Positions 1 through 7,524 of a stretch of 34,241 bases of DNA are shown piece after piece. This DNA is from Gemmatimonas sp. Lineage in GTDB: Bacteria; Gemmatimonadota; Gemmatimonadetes; Gemmatimonadales; Gemmatimonadaceae. The stretch's first letter is position 1, and every line of letters begins with the position of its first letter. Under the pieces are notes generated by a model. The model made no database searches, was not told the origin of the DNA, and saw nothing but the letters and a program-made list of their open reading frames with translations. The stretch spans positions 1 through 34,241 of the forward strand of contig JAABRO010000029.1 of NCBI GenBank assembly GCA_011390885.1. The letters are read 5' to 3'. The position numbers were made by a program, and so were the translations under genes.

Positions 1-372
1 CTGCCCGCGTTCACCGGACCGGGGCCAGCCGACGGGTGCGCGACATGGGTTGCCACGAGCGGCGACCTCGGGGTGACGGCCGCGCTGTGGTCGATGGCGG
101 CGCGTGTCCCGGTGATCGTCGCGGCGGACTCCGTTGCGTCACGCCTCGTGGCGGACACCGGTGCGGGCATGGTGCTGCACCAGCAGTCGCCGGCCGACGA
201 TGCCGTGGCCGCCGCCGCACTGGCACGGCTGCTCGGTCATGCGCGTGAACGTTGGCTCATGGGTGACGCCGCGCGTGACACCGCGCTCTCGCACGCCGCC
301 GCGCCGCTCGCCGATGCCGTGCTGCTCGCGATTGCCCGGGCCACCGGCGCGCAGCCCCCCGCCGCTCGGTAG
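1..372 (+). CDS. Glycosyltransferase, C-terminal fragment (5' end outside window)
   Basis: An open frame runs in from the left edge and stops at TAG 370-372, giving about 123 residues of a C-terminus. The visible part has the alternating hydrophobic strand and helix pattern of the C-terminal Rossmann half of a GT-B (family 4-like) glycosyltransferase. The stretch TSGDLGVTAALWSMAARVP, then VIVAADSVASRLVADTGAGMVL, then an alanine-rich helix, resembles the donor-nucleotide-sugar-binding region, where a target is chosen from those that can be displaced and a Gly-rich turn precedes the last helices. No catalytic Glu motif can be confirmed because the N-terminal part is missing. Substrate is unknown. 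It could instead be another GT-B-like protein; the family call is tentative. Confidence 0.55.
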   Translation: MPAFTGPGPADGCATWVATSGDLGVTAALWSMAARVPVIVAADSVASRLVADTGAGMVLHQQSPADDAVAAAALARLLGHARERWLMGDAARDTALSHAAAPLADAVLLAIARATGAQPPAAR

Positions 373-418
373 CGCGCATCACCCGCAGCGCGCATCACCC
401 GCAGCGCGCATCGCCGCA
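372..418. repeat. 16-bp tandem repeat, about three copies
   Basis: The unit GCGCGCATCACCCGCA occurs twice perfectly (372-387 and 388-403). It is followed by a 15-bp degenerate copy (404-418) and the start of a fourth (GCGCACTTCACCC from 419). It begins at the last base of the glycosyltransferase stop codon and fills most of the gap before the aminotransferase start. Confidence 0.85.
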
Positions 419-463
419 GCGCACTTCACCCTGATCTTCACTCCCCCGCTCACGAGGCCCGAC

Positions 464-1600
464 GTGTCGCTCCTTCGAGACCAGTATCCGTGGATGACTG
501 CAGGTGACACGACGTACCTCAACGCCGCCTCCACCGGCCCGCATCCGGCGCGTGCCGTGGCGCGTGGCGAGCAGTGGCTCGCGCTGCGCGCCGAGCCGCA
601 CCGCATCTCGATTCCGCACATGGTGGACGCGGCGCAGCACGCGCGAGAGCACTTCGCGGCCATGATCGGCGCCGACAGCACCGAGATCGCGCTGATGCCG
701 AACACGACCTACGGACTCAACCTCGCCGCGCGCGGCTTGCCGCTGCGTCCGGGCACGATCCTCACGTTCGACGGCGAGTTCCCGAGCTGCGTGTATCCGT
801 TCATGGCGCTCGCCTCGCGCGGCGTGGGGCTCGAGCGGGTGCCTGCGAACGAGGCCGGCCTCCCCGACGAGGACGAGCTCGTGCGCCGCATCGGACGCGG
901 TGATGTCGTGGCGGTCGTCGTGTCGTGGGTGCAGTACGCGAGCGGCTTCGTGGTGGACCTCGCGCGCATCGGCGCGGCGTGCCGGGCGGCGGGTGCGTTC
1001 TTCGTGGTGGACGGCATCCAGGGGTGCGGCGTGCGCCCCATCGACGTGCACGCGCTCGGCGTCGATGTCTTCGCCAGCGGCGCCCAGAAGTGGATGCTCA
1101 GCCCGTGGGGCACGGGGTTCGTGTACGTGCGCGAGGAGTTGCATGACGTCGTGCAGGCGCCCGACGTCGGCTGGGCGTGCATGACGGCCTCGGCCGACTA
1201 CGCCTGGCTCACCAACTACGAGTACGAGTTCCTCCCCGACGCGCGCCGCTTCGAGGTGGTGACGCTCGCGTATCACGACTTCGGCGTGGCGGTGGAGGCG
1301 CTCGCCTGCATGCGCGACGCCGGCGGGCCGGCCGCGATCGGCGAGCACATGGCGACGCTCGGCGACCGCATCGTGGAATGGGCGCAGGGGCGCGATGATG
1401 TGCGGCTGTGGACGCCGGCCGAACGCGAGCGCCGCGCCGGTGTGATCGCGCTCGTGCCGCAGGACCTCGACGGAGCCATGCGTCGGCTCAAGGCCGCCGG
1501 CGTGGTGTGCGTGCCGCGCGAAGGCGCCGTGCGGCTCGCGCCGCACGCGTACAACACGATGGAGGATGTCGAGCGGGCGCTCGACGCGCTGGGCGGGTGA
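464..1600 (+). CDS. Class V aminotransferase (PLP-dependent, NifS/isopenicillin-N-epimerase-like)
   Basis: This is a 378-aa PLP fold-type I enzyme of the aminotransferase class V family. The GTG start at 464 is preferred over upstream codons in the frame because GAGG at 454-457 sits 6 nt before it and homology-like sequence begins there (SLLRDQYPWM then TTYLNAASTGPHP, the usual N-terminal substrate/PLP loop). The cofactor region is clear: PNTTYGLNLAARGLPL is the phosphate-binding helix, FFVVDGIQGCGVRPID holds the Asp that contacts the pyridine nitrogen, and GAQKWMLSPWGTGF places the Schiff-base lysine at about K209. No desulfurase active-site Cys loop is evident, so a cysteine desulfurase role is unlikely. 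The true substrate is unknown; family members include epimerases, lyases and aminotransferases. It follows the glycosyltransferase by about 90 bp, so co-transcription is possible. Confidence 0.88.
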   Translation: MSLLRDQYPWMTAGDTTYLNAASTGPHPARAVARGEQWLALRAEPHRISIPHMVDAAQHAREHFAAMIGADSTEIALMPNTTYGLNLAARGLPLRPGTILTFDGEFPSCVYPFMALASRGVGLERVPANEAGLPDEDELVRRIGRGDVVAVVVSWVQYASGFVVDLARIGAACRAAGAFFVVDGIQGCGVRPIDVHALGVDVFASGAQKWMLSPWGTGFVYVREELHDVVQAPDVGWACMTASADYAWLTNYEYEFLPDARRFEVVTLAYHDFGVAVEALACMRDAGGPAAIGEHMATLGDRIVEWAQGRDDVRLWTPAERERRAGVIALVPQDLDGAMRRLKAAGVVCVPREGAVRLAPHAYNTMEDVERALDALGG

Positions 1601-1810
1601 GCGCGGTGGTGCGCATACCCCGTGTACCGATGACCGACTGACCGCTGCCGACAACCGCGAAGAGCCGAAGCCCGCAACGAGCCGGACCGCCGCCGTCCGT
1701 CAGACCGACCAACCGACGACCGACGACCGATGCCGACCAACCAACTGGTCGCTCGGCACCGGTCGTCGGTCATCGGTATTCGGAGAGCAATGCTGATCGC
1801 GCGGTAACGC
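1601..1810. repeat. Intergenic region between convergent genes with a long imperfect palindrome
   Basis: The arms TACCGATGACCGAC (1625-1638) and GTCGGTCATCGGTA (1765-1778) are perfect 14-bp inverted repeats. Pairing continues inward imperfectly, GACCGCTGCCGAC against GTCGGCACCGGTC-like sequence, to about 1652 and 1749. The roughly 95-bp centre is itself rich in CGACCGACGACCGA-type short repeats. No reading frame in the gap looks coding. It may act as a bidirectional terminator for the aminotransferase and tyrS, or be a REP/MITE-like repeat. Only the sequence symmetry is seen directly. Confidence 0.6.
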
Positions 1811-3085
1811 CTACCGCACCCGCACCAGCCCCCAATCCCGGCTCCCCTTCTTCACCAGCAGGTGCCGGCCCGCGAGCCACTGCTCGCTCGTGAGCACACG
1901 ATCTGCCATGCTCACCTTCCGTCCGTTCACGGCCACGCCGCCCTGCTCCACGAGTCGCTTCGCATCGCCACGGCTCTTCGCCAGTCCGGTGGCCACCACG
2001 AGATCGAGCGCGTCCACGCCGGCGCCGTCGGCCGGTGCGTCGAGCTCCGCGAACGGCACTTCGCTGGCCATGGCCGCGAGCGTCGTCACGGCGAGATCAC
2101 GCGGATCGCCCTTGCCGAACAGCACCTGCGAGATCGCCTCGACAGTGCGCAGCAGGTCGGGGCCGTGCACGCGCGTGGTCATGTCGGCGGCGAGCGCGCG
2201 CTGCGCCTCGCGCGCCTCGGGGCGCGCCTCGGTGGCCTCGTCGAGCGCCGTGATCTCGTCGCGCGAGAAGAAGGTGAAGAACCGCAGCCAGCGTCCCACG
2301 TCGCGGTCGTCGGCGCCGAGCCAGAACTGGTAGAACTTGTACGGTGACGTGCGGGCTGCGTCGAGGTACACCGCGCCTGCCTCCGACTTGCCGAACTTCT
2401 GGCCGCTCGCGGTGGTCACGAGCGGGAAGGTGAGCACGTGCGACTCGGCGCCCGCCGTGCGGCGAATGAGCTCGAGGCCGGCCGTCATGTTGCCCCACTG
2501 GTCGCTGCCGCCGACCTGCAGCGTCACGCCGTGGCGGCGGTGCAGCTCGGCGAAGTCGTGCGCCTGCAGCAACATGTACGTGAACTCGGTGTACGAGATG
2601 CCGGCCTCGAGACGCGACTTCACCGAGTCCTTGGCCAGCATGTAGTTCACCGTGAAGTGCTTGCCCGTGGTGCGCAGGAAATCCAGCAGGCTCACCGGGC
2701 CGAGCCAGTCCACGTTGTTGGCCATGCGGGCGGCAGCCGGTCCCGAGAAGTCGAAGAACCGCGCGAGCTGGGCGCCGATGCTGCGGGCGTTCTCCTCGAT
2801 CACCTCGAGCGACTGGAGCGCGCGTTCGGCGCTCTTGCCGCTCGGGTCGCCGATCATGCCGGTGAAGCCGCCCACGAGCGCGATCGGGCGGTGACCGGCG
2901 CGCTGCAGGTGCACGAGCCCCATCACGGGCACGAGGTTGCCCACGTGCAGGCTGGGTGCGGTGGGGTCGAAGCCGCAGTAGGCCGTCACCGATCCCGCGG
3001 CGAGGTGCGCCGCGAGGCCGTCGGTGTGCTGCGCGAGCAGGCCGCGCCACTGGAGTTCGTCGAGGAGAGGATGCGATTGGGACAT
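1811..3085 (-). CDS. tyrS: Tyrosyl-tRNA synthetase
   Basis: This class I synthetase charges tRNA-Tyr with tyrosine in the cytoplasm. The ATG at 3085 gives 424 aa, the usual length of bacterial TyrS; the frame stays open upstream but that extension is low-complexity Arg-rich sequence. The tyrosine-binding entry YCGFDPTAPSLHVGN contains the HIGH-equivalent HVGN at residues 47-50. The KMSKS-equivalent is KFGKS at 230-234, followed by the characteristic E-A-G. QVGGSDQWGN is the TyrS tyrosine/AMP pocket signature. The C-terminal 70 residues (ALDLVVATGLAKSRGDAKRL, then VAVNGRKV) form the S4-type tRNA-binding domain. No T-box or other leader exists because the probable promoter abuts the start codon. 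Confidence 0.97.
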   Translation of the reverse strand: MSQSHPLLDELQWRGLLAQHTDGLAAHLAAGSVTAYCGFDPTAPSLHVGNLVPVMGLVHLQRAGHRPIALVGGFTGMIGDPSGKSAERALQSLEVIEENARSIGAQLARFFDFSGPAAARMANNVDWLGPVSLLDFLRTTGKHFTVNYMLAKDSVKSRLEAGISYTEFTYMLLQAHDFAELHRRHGVTLQVGGSDQWGNMTAGLELIRRTAGAESHVLTFPLVTTASGQKFGKSEAGAVYLDAARTSPYKFYQFWLGADDRDVGRWLRFFTFFSRDEITALDEATEARPEAREAQRALAADMTTRVHGPDLLRTVEAISQVLFGKGDPRDLAVTTLAAMASEVPFAELDAPADGAGVDALDLVVATGLAKSRGDAKRLVEQGGVAVNGRKVSMADRVLTSEQWLAGRHLLVKKGSRDWGLVRVR

Positions 3086-3091
3086 GGCCCA

Positions 3092-3097
3092 ATTATA
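3092..3097 (-). promoter_or_regulatory. Perfect -10 box (TATAAT) for tyrS, implying a leaderless mRNA
   Basis: Read on the minus strand the sequence is TATAATTGGGCC followed directly by the tyrS ATG. The hexamer occupies -12 to -7 relative to the A of ATG, exactly where a -10 box lies if transcription begins at the A itself. No convincing -35 is seen at 16-18 bp; a GGACA sequence lies about 21 bp upstream. There is no Shine-Dalgarno site between the box and the ATG. Confidence 0.6.
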
Positions 3098-3147
3098 GGC
3101 GACCGCCGGCTCTTGGCGTGTCCGCACCGGGAGGGTAGCGTTCGGAC

Positions 3148-3186
3148 ATGATGCCTTGCGGACCCCTCGCCACCGCTCGCCGATGA
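3148..3186 (+). CDS. Possible 12-codon leader ORF coupled to the class A PBP start
   Basis: ATGATG at 3148-3153 opens a 12-codon frame (MMPCGPLATARR) that stops at TGA 3184-3186. The stop overlaps the PBP start ATG (3183-3185) as ATGA. A strong GGAGG lies at 3130-3134, about 13 nt upstream of the first ATG, which is longer than ideal. The PBP start itself has no Shine-Dalgarno site, so ribosomes re-initiating from this leader could be how the PBP is translated. It may equally be chance. Confidence 0.25.
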   Translation: MMPCGPLATARR

Positions 3187-5393
3187 CGGCAGCCCGATCC
3201 TCCCTCGCCCGCCTCGTGCGTCGCCCGTGGGTGGGCTGGCTCGGCATCGGCCTGCTGTTCTGCGGGGTGACCGGCGCCGCTGGTGCGGCCACGGCGTGGT
3301 CGCTCGTGTGCCGCGACAACGCTTGCCCCTCCGCCGCGTCGCTCACCTCGTACACGCCCAACCAGACGTCCAAGCTCTACGCGGCCGACGGACGGTTCAT
3401 CGCCGAACTCGGCCTCGAGCGGCGCACGCTCGTGAGCCTCGACGAGATTCCGCAGCACGTGAAGGATGCGTTCCTCGTGGTCGAGGACAAGCGCTTCTAC
3501 AGCCACGGCGGCATCGACTTCTATCGCGTGTTCGGCGCGGCCGCGCGCAACATCAAGGCGGGCGGTTTCGCGCAGGGGTTCAGCACCATCACGATGCAGC
3601 TGGCGCGCAACATCTTCCCCGAGTCGCTGTCACGCGAGAAGACGCTGCTGCGCAAGATGAAGGAAGCCGTCGTCTCGGTGGACATCGAGCGGTCGTACTC
3701 CAAGGACCGCATCCTCGAGCTGTACCTGAACCAGATCTACCTCGGCGCTGGCGCGTACGGGGTGGAGACGGCAGCGCAGCGCTACTTCGGCAAGTCGGTG
3801 CGTGATGTGAGCGTGGCCGAGGCCGCCATGCTCGCCGCGCTCCCCAAGGCGCCCGAACGCTACAACCCGCGGCGCTTCCCGGATCGCGCCATCCAGCGGC
3901 GCAATACGGTCATCGAGCTGATGCGGCGTGCCGAAGTCGTGAACACGGCCGACGCGAGCCTGGCCAAGGCGTTCCCGCTCGAACTCGCGCAGCGCGTCGA
4001 GTCGGGAGAGACGGCGCCGTATTTCGTGGAATGGGTGCGGCAGCAGCTCGACACGCAGTTCGGGCAGAAGCTCTACGAGCAGGGGCTCAAGGTCTACACC
4101 ACGCTCGACCTCGACATGCAGGCCGCCGCCGAGCGCGCGCTCGAGGAGCAGCTGCGCACGATCGAGTCCGGCAAGTTCGGTCCGTTCTCGCACCTGACGT
4201 ACGAGCAGTACCTCGCGCGCACCGCGGAGGGGGCCGAGCTCGGTGGCGGTGCCGACTCCCCGTACCTGCAGGGCGCCTTCGTCGCCGTCGACCCGCGCCT
4301 CGGTGCCGTGCGCGCGCTCGTGGGCGGGCGCGACTTCGGCGACTCCAAGTTCAACCGCGCCGTGCAGGCGCTGCGTCAGCCCGGCTCCACCTTCAAGCCG
4401 GTCGTGTACGCCACGGCCGTGCGCGCCGGACTCGGTCCCGCGCACGTGATCAGCGATGCGCCCATGAGCATGGATCAGGTGAGCGGCGAGGTGTGGACGC
4501 CGCAGAACTTCGACCTCAAGTTCGAAGGCAGCATGCCGATGCGCCGCGCGCTGTACATGTCGCGCAACATTCCGGCCATCCAGGTGGGGCTCGAGGTCGG
4601 CATCGACCAGGTGGTGTCGATGGCGCGACGCTTCGGGCTCAGCACGCCGGTGCCGCCGTACCCGTCGTCGTTCATCGGTGCGGGCGATGTGTATCCGATC
4701 GAGATGATCTCGTCGTACTCCGTGTTCGCCAATCTCGGGCTGCGCACCACGCCGTACGCCATCCTGCGCGTGGAGACGGCCGACGGCGAGGTGCTGTGGC
4801 AGCCGCGACCGGAGCGCGAGGCGGTGCTCACGCCGGAAGAGGCGTGGCTCATGGTGAGCATGATGAAGGACGTGGTCGGCCGCGGCACGGCGTACAACTC
4901 CACGACGGGCGCGGGCTTCCGCGTGCCGGCCGGCGGCAAGACGGGCACGACGAACGACGGGGCCGACGTGTGGTTCATCGGCTACACGGCCGATCTCGTG
5001 GCCGGCGTCTGGATGGGCTTCGACCGGCCGAAGAAGATCAAGTCCAATGCGCAGGGCGGCACGCTGGCCGCGCCTGCGTGGACGGCCTTCATGCTCGACG
5101 TGTACAAGCGCAAGCCGGCGCCGCCGGATTGGCCGCGCCCCGACGGCGTCATCGTGCGCGAGATCGACGCCGGCACCGGGCTGCTGGCGAGTTCGGCGTG
5201 CGCCGGCCCGATCGTGTCGGAGTACTTCGTGGTGGGCACCGAACCGCGCCTCAGCTGCGCCGACTTCACGCCGGCCATGCCGCGCGTCGAGGGGGACAGC
5301 CTCGTAGGCGGTGCGCTGCCGCGCGCGTACCGCGACACCACGAACCCGTTCCGCATTCCGCCTCGGCGCCCCACGCCCGACACGATCCAGTGA
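3183..5393 (+). CDS. mrcA: Class A penicillin-binding protein (PBP1A type; glycosyltransferase/transpeptidase)
   Basis: This bifunctional peptidoglycan synthase polymerises lipid II and cross-links the stem peptides in the periplasm. The ATG at 3183 gives 736 aa; an in-frame TTG at 3156 would add nine residues. One membrane anchor lies at about residues 15-40 (WLGIGLLFCGVTGAAGAA). The GT51 motifs appear in order: EDKRFYSHGGID with catalytic Glu at 101, GFSTITMQLARN, RKMKEAV, RILELYLNQIYLG, and AAMLAALPKAPERYNP. The transpeptidase motifs are SxxK as STFK (S402-K405), SxN as SRN (460-462) and KTG (586-588). All are intact, so both activities are expected. Its stop overlaps the amidohydrolase start (GTGA), so the two are probably co-translated, though no functional link is obvious. 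It is divergent from tyrS. Confidence 0.95.
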   Translation: MTAARSSLARLVRRPWVGWLGIGLLFCGVTGAAGAATAWSLVCRDNACPSAASLTSYTPNQTSKLYAADGRFIAELGLERRTLVSLDEIPQHVKDAFLVVEDKRFYSHGGIDFYRVFGAAARNIKAGGFAQGFSTITMQLARNIFPESLSREKTLLRKMKEAVVSVDIERSYSKDRILELYLNQIYLGAGAYGVETAAQRYFGKSVRDVSVAEAAMLAALPKAPERYNPRRFPDRAIQRRNTVIELMRRAEVVNTADASLAKAFPLELAQRVESGETAPYFVEWVRQQLDTQFGQKLYEQGLKVYTTLDLDMQAAAERALEEQLRTIESGKFGPFSHLTYEQYLARTAEGAELGGGADSPYLQGAFVAVDPRLGAVRALVGGRDFGDSKFNRAVQALRQPGSTFKPVVYATAVRAGLGPAHVISDAPMSMDQVSGEVWTPQNFDLKFEGSMPMRRALYMSRNIPAIQVGLEVGIDQVVSMARRFGLSTPVPPYPSSFIGAGDVYPIEMISSYSVFANLGLRTTPYAILRVETADGEVLWQPRPEREAVLTPEEAWLMVSMMKDVVGRGTAYNSTTGAGFRVPAGGKTGTTNDGADVWFIGYTADLVAGVWMGFDRPKKIKSNAQGGTLAAPAWTAFMLDVYKRKPAPPDWPRPDGVIVREIDAGTGLLASSACAGPIVSEYFVVGTEPRLSCADFTPAMPRVEGDSLVGGALPRAYRDTTNPFRIPPRRPTPDTIQ

Positions 5394-6799
5394 CGTACGC
5401 GGGTGACGCGCCCGGCGAGCACGCATCGTCGACGCCGGACGCAGCGACGGACCGGTGGCGCACGGCATGGCACGCGCGCTGGGTGCTGCCGGTGGCGAGC
5501 GCTCCCATCGAACACGGTGCCGTGGTCGTCGAGGGGGATCGCATCGCGTGGGTGGGGCCGTCGTCGTCGGCCGTGGCGGAGCGTCACGAACGGCTGGGCG
5601 ACGCGGTGCTGCTCCCCGGCCTGGTGAACGCGCACACGCACCTCGAACTCACCGGGCTGCGCGGCTTTCTCGAGGGGCTGGATTTCCGCGACTGGCTGCG
5701 CGTGCTCACCATCGTGCGCCGCGACGTACTCAGTGAAGACGACCTGCTCGACGCGGCGCGCTTCGGCGTGGCCGAGGCGCTGTCGGCCGGCATCACCACG
5801 CTGGCCGACTGTTCCGCGTCGGGTGTACCGCTGCGCGCCATGCGCGAGGCGGGGGTGCGTGGCCGGGTGTACCTCGAGACCTTCGGTCCCGACCCGCGAC
5901 AGGTGGACGAGTCCATGCGTGCGCTGCGTACGGGCGTCTCGCGCCTGCGCGACCAGGCAACGGAGCTGGTGCACGTCGGCGTGTCGCCGCACGCGCCGTA
6001 CACCGTGTCGCCTGCGCTCTTCAACGCCGTGGCGGAGTACGCGCGCGCCGAGTCGCTGCCCGTGGCTACGCACGTGGCCGAGAGCGCGGCCGAAACGGCG
6101 TTCGTGCGCGACGGCGCCGGGCCCTTCGCCGATCGGCTGCGCGCGCGTGACATCGCGGTGCAGGGCACTGGAACCTCGCCGGTGTCGCTGCTCGAGCGCA
6201 CCGGCCTGCTCGCCACACAGCCGCTGCTCATTCACGCGATCCAGGTGGATGCCGACGACATCGCCCGTATCGCCGGCAGCGGTGCCACCGTGGTGCACTG
6301 CCCCATCTCCAACGCCAAGCTGGGGCAGGGCATCGCGCCGGTGTGCGCGCTCCGCGACGCCGGCATCGCCGTGGGGCTGGGCAGCGACTCGGTGGCCAGC
6401 AACGACGCCATGGATCTCGTCCAGGAGGCGCGTCAGGCCGTGCTCCTGCAGTCGCTGCGCCTCGGCACACCGGACGCGCTGTCGGCCACGACCGTGCTCG
6501 ACCTGGCCACGCGCGCGGGCGCACGCGCGCTCGGACTGGCCGACGTGGGCGAGCTCGTGGCCGGTGCCCGCGCGGACCTGTGCGCCTTTCGGATCGATGC
6601 GCTCGAAGCCGCGCCGGTGTACGACCCGGCGGTGCTCCTGGTGCACGTACTCGGTGCGGGGCGCCGCGCCGCCCTCACCATGGTCGCGGGGCAGGTGCTG
6701 GTGCGCGATGGCCACGTACTGCACGCGGACGCCGCCGTGCGCGCGCGTGTGGCCGCGGCCGCCGAGCGCGTGCGACGCTGGGCCGAGGCCGGTGGCTGA
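5390..6799 (+). CDS. Amidohydrolase, SAH/MTA/guanine-deaminase-like (cog0402 type)
   Basis: This 469-aa metal-dependent hydrolase starts at GTG 5390, overlapping the PBP stop by four bases. Landmarks of the deaminase branch of the amidohydrolase superfamily are present. HTH at residues 82-84 (NAHTHLELTGLRG) is the first metal pair. HVAE at 228-231 supplies a His and the proton-shuttling Glu, LIHAIQVD supplies H282, and GLGSDSVASND supplies the metal Asp at 333. The N- and C-terminal strands (VVVEGDRIAWVG and MVAGQVLVRDG) form the usual composite beta-sandwich. Relatives deaminate S-adenosylhomocysteine, methylthioadenosine, guanine or, in futalosine-pathway menaquinone synthesis, 6-aminodeoxyfutalosine. 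Sequence reading alone cannot separate these. No mqn gene is in the window, so the substrate remains open. Confidence 0.85.
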   Translation: MTYAGDAPGEHASSTPDAATDRWRTAWHARWVLPVASAPIEHGAVVVEGDRIAWVGPSSSAVAERHERLGDAVLLPGLVNAHTHLELTGLRGFLEGLDFRDWLRVLTIVRRDVLSEDDLLDAARFGVAEALSAGITTLADCSASGVPLRAMREAGVRGRVYLETFGPDPRQVDESMRALRTGVSRLRDQATELVHVGVSPHAPYTVSPALFNAVAEYARAESLPVATHVAESAAETAFVRDGAGPFADRLRARDIAVQGTGTSPVSLLERTGLLATQPLLIHAIQVDADDIARIAGSGATVVHCPISNAKLGQGIAPVCALRDAGIAVGLGSDSVASNDAMDLVQEARQAVLLQSLRLGTPDALSATTVLDLATRAGARALGLADVGELVAGARADLCAFRIDALEAAPVYDPAVLLVHVLGAGRRAALTMVAGQVLVRDGHVLHADAAVRARVAAAAERVRRWAEAGG

Positions 6800-6819
6800 C
6801 GCCCGAGTCCGGACCCGTG

Positions 6820-6849
6820 GTGCTGCGTCACACCCGCGTGACGATGCAC
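6820..6849 (+). terminator. Hairpin downstream of the amidohydrolase
   Basis: GTGC-TG-CGTCAC, loop ACCCGC, GTGACG-AT-GCAC forms a 12-position stem with one two-base internal mismatch. It starts about 20 nt after the amidohydrolase stop. No U-tract follows, so it is a weak intrinsic terminator or an mRNA 3'-end stabiliser. Confidence 0.4.
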
Positions 6850-6885
6850 CCGGCACCGTAGCGCCTCGAGCCCCCCGCGAAGTAG

Positions 6886-6927
6886 CTTGAACGGATACGC
6901 TGGGTTCCGCTGCTGACCTTGAACGGA
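6886..6927 (+). promoter_or_regulatory. Direct repeat CTTGAACGGA upstream of the HNH gene
   Basis: CTTGAACGGA occurs at 6886-6895 and again at 6918-6927, 32 bp apart start to start, or close to three helical turns. The second copy runs into the GGAGGG ribosome-binding site (6925-6930) of the HNH gene. The spacing suits two same-face protein contacts, but regulation is only inferred. Confidence 0.35.
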
Positions 6928-6935
6928 GGGCACGC

Positions 6936-7511
6936 GTGATTGCCGGGTGTCTTGCACTGAACGCGTCGTACGAGCCGCTCACCATGGTGCCCCTTCGCCG
7001 GGCGCTGCGACTCGTGATCGACGGCAAGGCGGAAATCGTCGAAGCCGAACAGGGACGCCCTGTCCGCTCCGAGCGTATGGCCATGCCGCGCCCTGCCGTC
7101 ATCCGGCTCACGAAGTTCATCCACGTGCCGCGCCGCTTTCGCCGGCAGGTCACGAACACCTTCCTGTTCGCGCGCGACCACTACCAGTGCCAGTACTGCG
7201 GGCGCGAGGCCGGCGAGCTCAAGCCGCGCGAGTCCCTCACGCGCGACCACGTGATTCCCATGTCGCGTGGTGGGCTCAACGAGTGGACGAACGTGGTCAC
7301 CGCGTGCAGCAGCTGCAACACGCGCAAGGCGAGCCGGCTGCCGACGGAGATCAACATGCATCCGCTGGTCGTGCCCGCCGAACCGCACTTCGTGCACCTG
7401 AGCTGGGCCGTGCGTCGGCTCACCCCCACGCAGGCCCGCTACATCAAGGTGTTCTACGGCGAGGAGACGCTGCGGCGCGTGCGCGCCATGGACGGCGTGC
7501 CGGCGCTCTGA
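6936..7511 (+). CDS. HNH endonuclease domain protein
   Basis: This 191-aa protein starts at GTG 6936 with an excellent GGAGGG at 6925-6930, 5 nt upstream. The N-terminal 75 residues (LALNASYEPLTMVPLRRALRLVIDG) form a conserved segment typical of a widespread stand-alone HNH family. The nuclease core has a zinc knuckle of C85-x2-C88 and C124-x2-C127. The HNH His lies in the DHVIP motif (D104-H105), and the final Asn follows the last Cys (N128). The core is complete, so metal-dependent DNA nicking or cleavage is plausible. Family members are common as single genes outside restriction operons and their cellular role is not established. No methylase, helicase or phage gene is near. Confidence 0.88.
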   Translation: MIAGCLALNASYEPLTMVPLRRALRLVIDGKAEIVEAEQGRPVRSERMAMPRPAVIRLTKFIHVPRRFRRQVTNTFLFARDHYQCQYCGREAGELKPRESLTRDHVIPMSRGGLNEWTNVVTACSSCNTRKASRLPTEINMHPLVVPAEPHFVHLSWAVRRLTPTQARYIKVFYGEETLRRVRAMDGVPAL

Positions 7512-7524
7512 GTGCCGGAGCCGC

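Noticed and set aside
3630-5468. 612-codon open frame antisense to the class A PBP
   Set aside because: High-GC genes leave long stop-free antisense frames. The product is His/Arg/Glu-rich without motifs, and the sense strand has all PBP motifs.
4982-7159. 725-codon minus-strand frame across the PBP end, amidohydrolase and HNH gene
   Set aside because: It crosses three well-supported genes and has shadow composition (His/Arg/Ala) with no domain.
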